Assembly (NCBI GenBank): GCA_017591395.1
Contig: WEDG01004142.1
Span: 62,001 to 126,000, forward strand
Length of the DNA: 64,000 bases
Reading direction: 5' to 3'
DNA from: Schistocephalus solidus
Taxonomy: Eukaryota; Platyhelminthes; Cestoda; Diphyllobothriidea; Diphyllobothriidae
Shown: positions 33,268 to 43,430 of the stretch, in pieces
Layout of the letters: each line of letters begins with the position of its first letter
Numbering within the stretch: the first letter of the stretch is position 1
The notes under the pieces: generated by a model
Database searches by the model: none
What the model saw: only the letters and a program-made list of their open reading frames with translations
Told to the model about the DNA's origin: nothing
Made by a program: the position numbers and the translations under genes

Positions 33268-33425
33268 ATTCGTCCGAAAAATCGAGGTTTACTCGTGAAT
33301 TTTCTAGCAGGTTACACCGGTCCGTCGTCAGACAAAATGAAAAGTGGGAGGTGGGATTATCACACTAGAGAGCAGGCAGACAGATGTCCATGGGAGTGGC
33401 TACGAGAAAAGTGTTACGATAAATG
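33268..33425 (-). repeat. Penelope 3'-flank repeat, copy 1
   Basis: Matches 34,092-34,262 at most positions (plus-strand CGAAAAATCGAG, GGTTACACCGG, TCGTCAGAC, GGGATTATCACACTAGAGAG). On the minus strand it reads GTCTGACGA, then a hairpin (GGACCGG loop CCTG) and TAGAAAATTC, a hammerhead-like arrangement. Confidence 0.7.
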
Positions 33426-33474
33426 GGCTACCGCGGACTCTGGGCGACCCCCTGGAACGCATTCTATGAGTTCA
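33422..33474. repeat. 53-bp exact duplicate, copy 2
   Basis: Identical to 32,728-32,780. It starts at the very end of the Penelope 3'-flank repeat, suggesting a rearrangement breakpoint. Confidence 0.95.
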
Positions 33475-34091
33475 TCTGGCGCATGTTTTATGCAGCTTAG
33501 CCCGTTCTGGGGACCGAATGCATACTCATTCCTTTTCCCAGTCCTACCAGAATTTCTCCGATGCGAGGACAAAATTTTATCGTGCATAGGCTAGAGCAAA
33601 CTTCTCCAAAGCTGTCGCAGCAAAAATGGAGAGCCAACATCAGGGGCCGTGGGGACAATTGTCAGGCCCATTCGACCTGCTCGGTACCATTACGATCGTA
33701 CGCAAACAAAATCAATAAAATATATACCATCACTTATATAGAATTTTTTCGATAAAATCCGCTAACGAGGCACTGTATGTGCAGGTCGTCCTTTATGGCA
33801 CGTGTAGACGAGCTATTACGATTTTCGTATTATTTTGCGCTGGCCTACTTCCAGTCTTTATGCAACAGGAGCCTGTTGGGTGTCGGAAGGCAGAGAATGT
33901 GCGTTCCACGCATGTCCACTTCGTCGTAAACTTCCAAAATTCGCAAGGACCAGCAGAGACGGAAGTAGCCAATGAGGTGATGGGACGCACTCGAAACGTA
34001 ATGGCGCAGACAGCAACCAACCACTGCCTAAGAGGCCGTTAGATTGAGCCCGGAAATGCAACGGGACGAGCATATTCTGTAACCTGTATAT
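33475..34091. other. Sequence between Penelope 3'-flank repeats
   Basis: No conserved domain recognised in the short frames on either strand. It lies downstream of the minus-strand Penelope element and may be its 3' flanking material. Confidence 0.4.
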
Positions 34092-34262
34092 AGGTTCGTC
34101 GGAAAAATCGAGTTTTACTCGTGAAATGTCAACCAGGTTACACCGGCCTATCGTCAGACGAAATGAAAAGTGGGAATTGGGATTATCACACTAGAGAGCT
34201 TGGTGGGGGGCAGACAGGCAGACGTGCGTTGGAGGGGAGTCGAGAAACGTATTACGATAAAT
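34092..34262 (-). repeat. Penelope 3'-flank repeat, copy 2
   Basis: It begins about 120 bases past the Penelope stop region. The minus strand reads CATTTCGTCTGACGATAGGC, GGTGTAACCTGGTTGACA, then a CGAG/CTCG hairpin and GACGAA. TTCGTC and GACGAA can close the whole structure. Copy 1 has GAAA where this copy has GACA. Confidence 0.7.
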
Positions 34263-34379
34263 GTCGGGAGTGAGGAAATGTGTCAAAGTCCCGATTGTTG
34301 TTCATGCGTCGGCGGAGGGGGGAAGGATACCACGTCCGTGGATGTCCACTTGACCAAACATGGATAAGCTATTGTTGGT

Positions 34380-36140
34380 TTAAGGTCGACACGAGTCAAT
34401 GAGCCGTGCTCGTGGACCTTCGTTATGTGCATCCAGATCAACGTGGTGGTTGATGCTGTTTGTGTTGGAGTGCCAAGCTTCGAGGAATTTTCGTGCCTGC
34501 TTGGTGTTAGCCATGGCGACTACTTCGGTTGCGCCCCAATTAAAGCGGTGGTCACAGTCCATGTCGTGTGCAAACATGGGGGACAAGGGATCGATTCGGC
34601 GGATGGCCAGTTTATGCTTGTTTATGCGGCTCCCAAGTTGTCGACCCGTTTGGCCTACGTAAGCACTAGAGAAATTTGCACACTGAATGTGGTAAACGAC
34701 ATTCATTTGCTGCTCTTCTACTGTGGGTTCTTTAACTCCCAATAGTGCTGCGCGCGGGGAGGACGTCGGCTTGTGGGCGATGGGGATGCCAAACCGATTT
34801 AATTGTCTGGCGATCGCTTCGGAAATTCCCTGCATGTAGGGTAGACAGTAGAATTTACGCGAAACTGTTTCTCCATTAGACTCGACGCTTTGTGGTTGTC
34901 TCTGGTGTCTGAGACAGTTTTTCACAAAGCTGACCGGGTATTCATTGAGTCGGAAAAAGCGATACAAATAAGCACTGCTACAGTAGCGAAAAGCCCGGTG
35001 AAAAAGCGTTCGGATGCAACTCCTTTTGTAGTTAGCTGGATGGTTGCTGTCATAGTTAAGTATGATGTCAGCATTTGAGCCTTTGTGGTGCATGCTTGTC
35101 GTCAAGTCACTATTCTTTAGTTTTCGAATACTCACGTTTAGAAACGGGAGGATATTTCTCGTTGCCTCTTCGCGATTAAATTGGATAGCTGGGAAAATAT
35201 TATTCAGACTCTGATGCAGCTGCTCAACCTCACAGGCTTTCATGATATCAAAGGTATCATGTACATATCAGAGCCACAATTTTGGCTTGAAAGTTCGCAT
35301 TTCATCCTCCTCTTATTGTTCAAATACGATTTCCGCGAGGAGACCCGATACCGGCGAGCCCATTGGAGTGCCCTTAACCTGTTGATAATATTTCCCCTCG
35401 AATTGGCAATAGTTCTTCAGACAGATGTTAAGCACATCTAGAACGTGTTGCAATGGCATATCGACAGGATTGTTTTGTAGGCGTCGAGCTACACTCTCAA
35501 TTGCCAGGTCACGCGGTATTGAGGAAAATAAGGCAACTAAATCAAACGATAGCATGCATTCATAAGGACTTACATTGAGGCCTTGGATCTCCTGAAGGAA
35601 GGCCTGGGAATTTTTGACACTATATTGGGATCCATCAGTCAGATGCTTCAGGTACCTGTATAACCATTTGGCAAGGCTGTACGTGGGCGATCCAATGAGT
35701 GTTACTATGATCCTCAGTGGTGCTTCGTCTTTGTGAACCTTTGGAAGGCCATGTGCATGTGCGATACGGGCGTCATTGAGAATCATAAATTTGGAATCAT
35801 CAGGACTTATGAGCTTCAGTTGGGTGAGCTCATTCACTTTCTTCTTCATGGCTGCGGCCTGCTTTTTTGTTGGGTCTGCAGCGAGTGGTGCGTAGGCGTC
35901 TTGGTTGTTGAATATTTGCTTAGCTTTGTCGATGTAATCAACCTTTTCCATAATGACAGTCGCACCACATTTGTCAGCCGGCACAATTACTATGCTTTCA
36001 TCAGGCTTCAGAGACCGTAATCCTTTTTCTTCGTCGATCGATAAAACTTGGCGGTGTTTCCTTTGCCGAATGAGGCCCGTGGCGCAGCTGCGTATATCTG
36101 CGCGCGTGTCTTCAGGCACAGCAGAGGTCAGTAGGATATA
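34380..36140 (-). pseudogene. Penelope-like retroelement, nearly full coding length
   Basis: Minus-strand element. It starts with ILLTSAVPEDTRADI and continues with the conserved N-terminal region (IVIVPADKCGATVI). LPKVHKDEAPLR follows, then palm motif A as SFDLVALFSSIP and motif B as GTPMGSPVSGLLAE (36,119-35,313). After a frameshift and stop near 35,310 the catalytic box reads LWL*YVHDTF at about 35,270. Here CGA has become TGA, and the first Asp of YVDD is His. The frame 35,243-34,380 then gives ILPFLNVSIRKL, a thumb region, the linker IPIAHKPTSSP and the GIY-YIG endonuclease (VVYHIQC, AYVGQTGRQLGSRINKHKLA). It inserts into the putative receptor intron in antisense orientation. The coding sequence is otherwise well kept, so decay is moderate. 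Confidence 0.9.
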
Positions 36141-36145
36141 TAAAG

Positions 36146-36340
36146 GATCAATAAAGAATCGATCGTTAGGAAAATTAAGGCTTAGTTTGGTTTACAAATT
36201 AATATTAAATTTTATAGAAATGCTAATTTTTTTAGAAAAGGTACAGATTACGAAAAGGTGAAAAATGTATCAAGTGCAGTAAACTGAAGTTTTAAATGCA
36301 TAGGAAGCCTGTCCATGCAACTAAACGACTGAATAAAGCA
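36146..36340 (+). repeat. AT-rich dispersed repeat, copy A
   Basis: Reverse complement of 48,070-48,262: shared ATCAATAAAGAA, CGATCGTTAGGAAA, TGGTTTACAAATTAA and ATAGGAAGCCTGTCC. It starts where the Penelope coding sequence ends, so the Penelope insertion or its 5' flank abuts it. Confidence 0.7.
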
Positions 36341-36939
36341 GAAAAAGTACAATTACTTTTGAAAATAGTCTTTTTCAGAGCTTTGCACATACATATTCAT
36401 CTAGATTGAGCGCAATTTAAAGTATTGCCGTCATCAAGCAGCGTAACATGCGAGTGTATATTCTAACACCGTTTCACGAGAATTGGCAGTTTTTCTTCCG
36501 TTTGTACATTGTCTTAGATGCGTTTGACCAAGATACGTCGATTTTCACTTGATTGCGCCAATAGGGACCTCACAGGATTGTAATATTTCCTAATCTCACA
36601 TGTTCACAGGCCGTTGACTGACTAATAAATTTAAATAGAATCGTCAGGTGCAATCGTAAACGCACCATTTTGTGTATATAAATATGAATTTCTATTGTTA
36701 AATTTCTTTATAACTATTTCGGGTTTTTATTACGATGAGAGTCAGATCGTCTTCGAAAATGGGGTAATTTTTTTACGATTTTCAGTGTCTTCAGTCGACT
36801 GCTCATAAATGTACATTCTGTTCGATGTGTTTGGTAAAACCTTCAAAATATTTCTTAAAAGCATTTACCGAAGTAGTGACTTTTTTGGACATTCCTTCTA
36901 ATGCAAATGGTCGTCTGGGTCATATTTGTAGACTAACTA
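36341..36939. other. No supported feature
   Basis: AT-rich, non-coding by eye, and probably part of the same intron. Confidence 0.4.
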
Positions 36940-37880
36940 ACTCGCTGCCGAGAAAAATGAACGTCCACAGCAAAATCTACCTTTAAAAAGCACTTTACTT
37001 AGACGTTTAGCTGTCGAATGCCTGCGTACTTAACGTTTTCCAAAGTGAAGTCAAGGAAAAACTGGGAACTTTTGACGGGTTTTTCGACTTCGCTGAAAGG
37101 TAGGGAACCAAATTCTTTTGAAAATTAAATAACTCACTTTTTTGTTTCTATTGGAGCGTTTTTCGATACATTTGCCTACTTCTCACTGTAGTTCTAAGAT
37201 TTTAAACGCACAAGAGAGTGGTCGAATATAAACTACGATTTCGCAATAAAATGTCAATTTTCTACCCTTCCGTTTCAAGTTTCCTCATTCATTTATAATC
37301 GACTGCAGCTTGAAATTTCTTCACAGGCTTCGCGTACGTCGTGACAGCGAAAAGTGGCGGCGTGTCATCGCGGCTCGTATATATGCGCATTTAAGGTCCT
37401 AATTATCGGTGTGGTAAAACAAAGTGCATTCACACAAGTTTATTGCAGCATTTTTGATACAAAACGTCATAAATTTGCAACGCTTATTTTTTTAAACTAA
37501 ATCTGCCCTTATTTTTCCGAAAGCAATGTGATCTCTTAAACCTGCATTCACCTGATTTTCGTGAAAGCAAAACTAAATTTTCCGTTCTCCGATGGGATAT
37601 ATTCCAAATTTTTCCGGCTTATATTAATGTTCATTCATATTACTGTACACAAAAAGTGCTTTGATCCGTAGCTTTTAATAGCGTAGGAAAATACCTAGAG
37701 AGCAAGAAACGTCGGATTTCGCCCCATGTAGCCCGTTTTCCCATCAATAAACCGATCTGAAGTCAACTCTTTATTATTAAGCAACTTTTTGTGCATCAAT
37801 TCAATATAACAAACAGAACTAACACCTTAAAATGCCTGTGCTGCTACTACCTCAAATTCTGATATCAACATTTCATGAGT
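36940..37880 (+). repeat. AT-rich long dispersed repeat, copy 1
   Basis: Diverged but colinear with 52,895-53,870. Matching pairs are GAGAAAAATGAACGTCCACA / GAGAAAAATGAATATCCACA, GTTCTAAGATTTTAAACGCA / GTTCTAGGACCGCAAACATA, TTTTTTTAAACTAAA / TTTTTTTAAAACTAAAA, TGCATTCACCTGA / TGCCTTCACCTGA and GATTTCGCCC. There is no coding capacity; the family is unknown. Confidence 0.6.
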
Positions 37881-37904
37881 TAGGCAATCTACTGTATATA
37901 TGGC

Positions 37905-38105
37905 GGAACAGCATTCCCGACAAAGGCAAGGGAGACTGCAGTGACCATTCCTGACTTATTAACCGTCATTAACCAGCGATACCCAACTGCGGGTCTTTCA
38001 ACTCCTGCAGCCCAATCTCGCGAGCTGTTACTGAGAGGTTAAATGTGTTAACTATAGGGCCACGGGCTCGTTGACCTGTCGGTTGTCATTGTGTGCATTA
38101 AAACT
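37905..38105 (-). mobile_element. tRNA-derived SINE, diverged
   Basis: Minus strand: tail end GACAAAGGCAAGGGAGACTG, decayed hairpin CCGTCATTAACCAGCG and a tRNA-like body ending at the GCCACGGGCTCGTTG block. Confidence 0.7.
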
Positions 38106-38109
38106 GGTA

Positions 38110-38215
38110 GATGGGCGCCTCGGGCGTTGCACAACCTGAGGGGTCGAATATGACTGGCTGATGTCGACTACTAAGCCAGGAGTGGCCATTTCAGTCCCTC
38201 TTGTCTTTATCCGCA
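38110..38215 (+). mobile_element. tRNA-derived SINE, tail only
   Basis: AATATGACTGGCTGATGTCG, TCAGTCCCTCTTGTCTTTAT. Head-to-head remnant with the preceding minus copy. Confidence 0.65.
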
Positions 38216-38229
38216 GAGTTTTTTTTCCT

Positions 38230-38300
38230 GTGATGCTAATCGCTCTGTGGCTACTGGTGGGACTCCAGAGTGAGCTCCAAGGAATGACGGGATGAGTGTG
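38230..38300 (+). mobile_element. tRNA-derived SINE, head only
   Basis: CTAATCGCTCTGTGGCTACT, GACTCCAGAGTGAGCTCC and GACGGGATGAGTG match the SINE head. Confidence 0.6.
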
Positions 38301-38548
38301 ACGCGTGACGTGATCGGGGAACCTCCCTCTACCTTTGCTTACCCTGAATTACTAGAACTGGAGACTCAAGAGGAAGCACATTTGCTGGTCGTTGTTTTTT
38401 TGAATACCCCTCCTAACTTTCCTACTGCGTGTTTTTTTTTATTTTTCTCAACGTCTTCGTCCCACCAGCTCCTTTGGAAGCCCTGCGGGCTTTTGTATCG
38501 ATCTCACTTCACCTTTTCCTGTCTCTCATACCTGCCTTTTTTACACAG

Positions 38549-38684
38549 TACTTCAAGTCACGTTTCGAGATGAGCACTATTCAACCGGAACACGTGAATG
38601 ACAATCGCAGCATCTGGAACCACCTGATGAACCACTTCCACATGCATTCGCAGCAGATTGTCCAGTTTGCCAAGCTGATACCCG
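38549..38684 (+). CDS. Nuclear hormone receptor, ligand-binding domain exon (helix 3)
   Basis: First of five exons that join in frame to give the ligand-binding domain of a nuclear receptor, a ligand- or constitutively regulated transcription factor acting in the nucleus. The acceptor is TTTTTTACACAG (38,548) and the donor CCCG|GTGAGT (38,685), phase 1. Its end encodes HSQQIVQFAKLIPG. Joined to the next exon's FNQLEL this forms the classic helix 3 signature (xxFAKxIPGF), closest by eye to NR1-type receptors such as E75/E78/ROR; that placement is inference. An ATG inside at 38,570 could be an alternative start, but the phase-0 acceptor fits the hinge exon ending at 31,069. Confidence 0.8.
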
Positions 38685-40812
38685 GTGAGTATTGCCTCAA
38701 ATTTCGCCACCTACTTCAGTATATTTGAGGGTAATCAGGTGCTATTGGCCGCTGTTTTTCTCCAGTTGCAGCGAAACCTATGGATAAACTTTCTGGTGCC
38801 CACTTTCTCTCCAAACCCCCAAATATCTTACTAACGAGCCTCTTATTTATATTTAACCAAGGTTGTGCGTTCGCGATCTCGTAATTTTTGATAACAGCGC
38901 CTTGATGCCGCTGTGTGTTGGAGTAATCACGCCTGTTGTCAATGCGCGCTTGTACAGCGTGCAGTGTTGTTTATTTTACCTTGCTACCGCCGCGATGTTT
39001 TTTTCTCCACCGTGTTTTGCCCATGTGCTTGTCGCGTCGTCGTTGCACCCATTCGCCAATCAGCATTGGCCTCGATCTGGCCAATCAGTGCTCCGTGCAC
39101 GTGCTCGTGTTTACATGCGCGTCTGCTTGTTTGTATGCCTGTCAATCTGCTCGCGCGAAGCCCCGACGAGTCATCAAGCTCCACGCGTGCACGTGCCACA
39201 AGCCCGGCCCAACGCCCTTCTTGTCTCCGGTTTACGATGAATACGCAGCAGAAGCACCAAGGTCTGTTTGGATTGTGTGTGTGTGTGTGTGAGAGAGAGT
39301 CAGGCTGCGATGGCTCCTTCTTAACGTGACCTCTGGCTATCTCACACATGTGAGATGTAAGCCGTTCAACCCCCTGTTGTGTGAAATCCTGGTGCTTGTG
39401 TTTGGGGGCCAGGTCGTGTACGTAGTACACGTAGACGAGGTCACAAGCAGCTGCGCCAGCTTCCGCATCAGACAACTGACCGGCTCGGACAGTGGTCTGA
39501 TTGTGGGGGTGGGGGAGAGAGTGAGGTCGAGAGCTCAGCATATTTTCCTCACTATAAACAATCTGACGCGCTTGAAACTATCCCGGTGCGCTAAAAGCCG
39601 TGGCTTGGAAGGTTGCCAACTGACGGGATAACTCGGACCGCGTGGTCAGCCCAATGTGTGTTTTGTGTGGAGTGGCTGACTGGCGGACTGAGAGTCAGGT
39701 TGCAATGGCTCCTTCTAAATGTGGCCTTTATGGCACTCCCACTCCATGGGATCCGAGCCAGGTGTGATGGCACGCCCAGGGCGGCTCCGGCCGCGCCAGC
39801 CACCTGCGCACTCTCCCATCTCCGGTCTTCTTGACTCTGTCTTGACACCGGGCTCAGGTGGGGGAGGAGGAGAGAGTGCGGTAGCTGCAGCGCAAGGCTA
39901 CTATCACTTAAAACTAATTCACGCCCAAGTCACCGTCCCTGCACCACCCTTCCATGGAACATACGGTGGACATCCTTGAACTAGGACGGTCGAACTGTCG
40001 TGTGTGTGTGTTTTGTTTAGTATCACGTAACTACCATGTCGTCTGCTGCATTCCGAGTGTCCAGGCGCGCTACTGCACGCAAAGAGGGAAGGCCTTCTTT
40101 GCGCGACCCGCCAAATCTGTCCACGAGACCGGGCTAACGATACGCACTGCTTCCGTCGGGAATATGGGCGGTCGGTCAGCAGAGAATTTTGGAGATGAAT
40201 CCACTAGACCTGCCCTCCTGCCATCTCGAAAACGCGTGTAGAGGCAGCATCACGTCAACGCTGTCCATGTGGATTCCCGTGCCAATTATCATCTCACAAG
40301 GCCTGTATGCCATTAAGTGCAGGCACTATTAATTCCATTTCAGTGGCGAGGTTGAGCACATTTATCGTCTACCTTCGAGGCTCATTTTAGCCTGCCTGTT
40401 TAACGTGCTGGCTTTGGAAAATAGCCGTTGAGGCCACCTTTTTTCGTCCAAGCATGCACGCAGTGGAAAAGGACGAATTTGCAGGTGCGGCTTCGTGTAC
40501 GTGCATCGGTTAAATAAGTTTCTCCCGTCATGGCGTGAGCCGTTAACATATCCGCCGTTTTGCCATAGTTTGAAGTCCGCACACCAAAATGCCTGGCAAG
40601 AGTCTGGAATCGGACATAAGAAACGTCGGAGATATATTCGGTCATTTTTCAATCCGCTAATCTACAAACACTCGCATTTATTCCCGGGAATGGTTATTTG
40701 TGGTTAAACTTTCTCCTACCCCCACACCCCCATGTGCTCGTTGTCTGTTATCGTTTTTTTGGCACATGTTTATCTTAGCGCTGATTGGTTGCTTTATTTG
40801 CTTTCTCACTAG
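38685..40812 (+). other. Receptor intron with an inserted LINE 3' end
   Basis: GT...AG intron of about 2.1 kb between ligand-binding exons, joining phase 1 to phase 1. It contains a plus-strand LINE 3'-UTR insertion (39,285-40,012). No other exon was recognised. Confidence 0.75.
39285..40012 (+). repeat. LINE 3'-UTR repeat, long dispersed copy
   Basis: The longest solo copy. It starts in GTGTGTGAGAGAGAGTCAGG and GCGATGGCTCCTTCTTAACG, then GCCAGGTCGTGTACGTAG and the CATCAGACAACTGACCGGCT module. It continues through CTTGGAAGGTTGCCAACTG and CTCCGGTCTTCTTGACT to GACGGTCGAACTGTCGTGTG. The gene and the insertion point the same way. Confidence 0.85.
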
Positions 40813-41085
40813 GTTTCAACCAGTTGGAGTTGACGGCCCGCGGTGCACTTGTGCGCGAAGGCATGTATGCTTCCATGTTGCTCCTGCTTGCGCGAGACTA
40901 TGAACCCGCCACGGGCAAATGCAATTACTTTGATTTCTCGGTTGAGGAGCGCGATGTTATTCTGCGCTTCTTTCCGCCGTTTAGTCGTATTAAAGATCAC
41001 CTTTCGATCACGGGACGTCTCTACCAGGAGCTCGCCTTGACACTGCCAGAATTTACTCTTGTCTGTGCCATCGAGATTCTCAAAA
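40813..41085 (+). CDS. Nuclear hormone receptor, ligand-binding domain exon (helices 4-8)
   Basis: The acceptor CTCACTAG completes the Gly codon of the IPGF signature. The exon encodes FNQLELTARGALVREGMYAS, then a hydrophobic LLLLARDY helix, NYFDFSVEERDVI (compare the YFDG-type beta turn of ROR receptors) and a TGRLYQELALTLPEFTLVCA helix 8/9 region with the expected acidic residue after LP. The donor is AAAA|GTGCGT at 41,086. At 91 codons this is the core of the pocket. The coding sequence is uninterrupted and rich in third-position G/C, unlike the surrounding repeats, supporting a live gene. Confidence 0.85.
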
Positions 41086-41172
41086 GTGCGTTTCCTTTGC
41101 CGTGAAAACCACAAATTGCAGACACTGGAACGAGAAATAAATACTTTTTTTGGTTTTTCCCCCTCATTTTAG

Positions 41173-41259
41173 ACTTCGCCATTCTCTCGGGTGCTTCGTG
41201 TACTCACGCCAGAAGGTTTTTCCTGCTTGCTAAACATTCTCTGGTGGCCACTATGCAAA
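41173..41259 (+). CDS. Nuclear hormone receptor, ligand-binding domain exon (helix 9 region)
   Basis: Small exon between TTTTAG (41,172) and CAAA|GTAAGT (41,260), 87 bp, phases 1 and 1. It encodes FAILSGASCTHARRFFLLAK and a short remainder. The 87-base intron before it (41,086-41,172) and the 110-base one after it are typical of compact flatworm introns. The sequence replaces the 'LxSxDRxGL' loop of standard receptors, so this loop is divergent. Confidence 0.75.
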
Positions 41260-41369
41260 GTAAGTGGCCAGCGTCGCTCGTCCTTCATGTCCCCCTTTAT
41301 CCACCGTTTGATTGAATGTTTTTAGTCAGTTGTTACGATCGTGCGCCCTTCCATTTGTCCATGTTTTAG

Positions 41370-41482
41370 ACCAACCTTCTTTGCGCGAACCTATAGAAAA
41401 ACGCTGCGCTCATTTGGAATCCTTTAGCCAGGTTTTGCATGACCTCAGCTTGGAACACAGGGACCTCCTTTTTGCCCTGAAG
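41370..41482 (+). CDS. Nuclear hormone receptor, ligand-binding domain exon (helix 10)
   Basis: Acceptor ATGTTTTAG, donor AAG|GTCAGT at 41,483, entering at phase 1 and leaving at phase 0. It encodes PSLREPIEKRCAHLESFSQV followed by LHDLSLEHRDLLFALK, an amphipathic helix pair in the position of helices 9-10 that dimerise receptors. The frame continues exactly into the next exon. Confidence 0.75.
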
Positions 41483-41570
41483 GTCAGTGACTCATCGGCG
41501 ATTAGTTATAAAGATGCATTCTTTGTGCCTACTTAATAATGTTCAGTAACATATCACATTTGGATTTCAG

Positions 41571-41987
41571 ACAAGTCGCCAGGACCTCCACTTTCCCGAG
41601 TTGTTCGTGGAGATGTTCCAGTTGTCTGTGACTCCCGAGACTCACTCCCCTTCAGCAGTTACATCTGTAGATACGGTAGCGATCGGCTCCATTACTGGTA
41701 TGCCACAGACGCCCAAGACAGAGGCAGCTGCACCGTTTGTTGCCTCCTGGACCACCTCAGCCCTCGTACCCTGCGCCTCCACGAGGGAACCCGTTGGCGG
41801 CGGGGAAGAGAACCTGCACTGGATGCATCCACGCACCTGGCCGACCCCGGTCTCGTCAAATGCATTGGGCACCTCGTCGTCGCATGCCTTTAGCAGTAGT
41901 TCTCTTCACGCCTCAGAAGAATCGCCGCAGGTGCCGCCGCCAGCCTCTGGTGTGGACGAACTTGACGGGTCACGTTTCTACTTATAA
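41571..41987 (+). CDS. Nuclear hormone receptor, terminal exon with AF-2 helix
   Basis: Acceptor GGATTTCAG at 41,570, stop TAA at 41,985. It starts TSRQDLHFPELFVEMFQL. LFVEMF fits the AF-2 (helix 12) coactivator motif, two hydrophobics, any residue, an acidic residue, two hydrophobics, and HFPELF resembles the HFPPLY before AF-2 in ROR receptors. A further ~120-residue Ser/Thr/Pro-rich tail follows, an unusually long C-terminal extension for this family. Together the five exons encode about 341 residues. The preserved AF-2 suggests an activating receptor. Rev-erb-type receptors lack this helix. Confidence 0.8.
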   Translation, partial: TSRQDLHFPELFVEMFQLSVTPETHSPSAVTSVDTVAIGSITGMPQTPKTEAAAPFVASWTTSALVPCASTREPVGGGEENLHWMHPRTWPTPVSSNALGTSSSHAFSSSSLHASEESPQVPPPASGVDELDGSRFYL

Positions 41988-43349
41988 GTTTCAATAAGTA
42001 GGCTCCTCAGGAACTACATGCACGCACACACGCGCACAGAGTTATTCCCCCTGTCTGCCTTTTCTTCTCCGTCCTCCCCCCCCCACACGGGCCCTATTCA
42101 TTAATTATACCACAATCTCAGGAAGTTGTGTATCTCCGTCCCTACGCCTCACAAGAAAATCTGTTATCTGCGCACATCTTCACTCCAAACCAGTCGAAGT
42201 TAACAGATTTACACACGGTCTTTTCATGGCTTTCTTTTTTACCTCTCTCGCCGTTGCACCGGCCCTCTGTGTATATTCCTCCCCCCCCCCACTCCCGCCG
42301 CCGCTGAATTCTACCGAAGTTGCAGCATCAGTACCTATTTGTCTCTGTTTCTCCTTCTTTGAGACGCGTTTTCTTGTTCATTTTGTTTTTGTTTGTCTGA
42401 TTGCTCGGTGTCTGTGTCTCGCCCACCTCCTCTCTCTATCTCACACACACACACCTTGAGTGATCTTGTCAGGGATCTTACCGAGTCTACCTCAGCTGCG
42501 TCCGACGCTGATTTACCCCCCACCTCCGCTCCCCGTGCTACCATCGTGTGGCCTTTCCCCGCAGCTTGCTCCCTCTCTGTCTCATTTTACGGTCGCGTAC
42601 GGCCGCAACATTTGCTTTCTCCCCCTTGCTCAGGGTTTCCTGCCTCCTGGACGTTCGGCGCCCGAGCGGCTCTGAGTTCGCTTAATCTCAGATGATATGA
42701 TTGGCTATTAGCTTGTGGCCTAGCACCCGTTTTAAGCCTCCTCCCCTGTGGGCTGCACGCATAGGGTGGCTATTTTTGTGTTCTTATATTCACGCCTTTC
42801 GTAACTTTTTCCCTCCCCCGCCTCCTCCTCCTTGCGCCGTTTTTTTGCGGTGCTTGAACCCACCGGTTCCTTCTCAGGTATATTATATAGCGCCGTCAAC
42901 CCACACCCCCCCCCTTCCCTTCACAAAGCGCCATGTCAGCTTCGTCCCACCCGAAACAACCGGTCTCCTGCCTTTGCGTCCCGTGCGTTTTGTGTACTTT
43001 TTCGGATGCGGAACGTTTTGACAACCACCCAGGCTTTTCTCTTTTTTTATTAAATCTGTCCACTTCATCTGCGTATGTCTGTGCGTCTGCTAAAACAGGG
43101 TGACCAACGATGAGATGTTCCGTCTGGGTGCGTCGCAATGAGTGGGATTTGGATTATGTTTTGGGTTGCCTGCGTAACACAGCAGTCTCAGCCTTTGTTG
43201 CCACGTCCAGCATGTTCCAATGCCTCTGCAGCAGATCAAAGCAGCTCAATCACCGTGGCCGTGTAACTTGAAACTGACTTTTAAGATGGGGTTGTTTTTG
43301 CTACTCACCTACGTAACACATACACATGATTCCTTTTCAGACTGTCAGC
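41988..43349 (+). other. Probable receptor 3' untranslated region and flank
   Basis: Pyrimidine-rich sequence with several C runs and no recognisable coding domain. A variant poly(A) signal ATTAAA at 43,049 would give a 3' UTR of about 1.1 kb. No AATAAA was seen closer to the stop. This is inference from position only. Confidence 0.35.
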
Positions 43350-43430
43350 AGAAATTTACGCTCACTCGTTACTCGGAACGCATTTGACCCGTGCTACCTT
43401 GGGGCTCACTCCCGCCAGCAGCCGCACAGC
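43350..43430 (-). mobile_element. tRNA-derived SINE, head only
   Basis: Plus-strand GCTACCTTGGGGCTCACTCC then CGCCAGCAGCCGCACAGCGG. The rest was lost, and the next copy follows directly. Confidence 0.65.

Noticed and set aside
34399..34745. Plus-strand frames across the Penelope GIY-YIG region.
   Set aside because: Antisense shadows of a clearly recognisable minus-strand domain.
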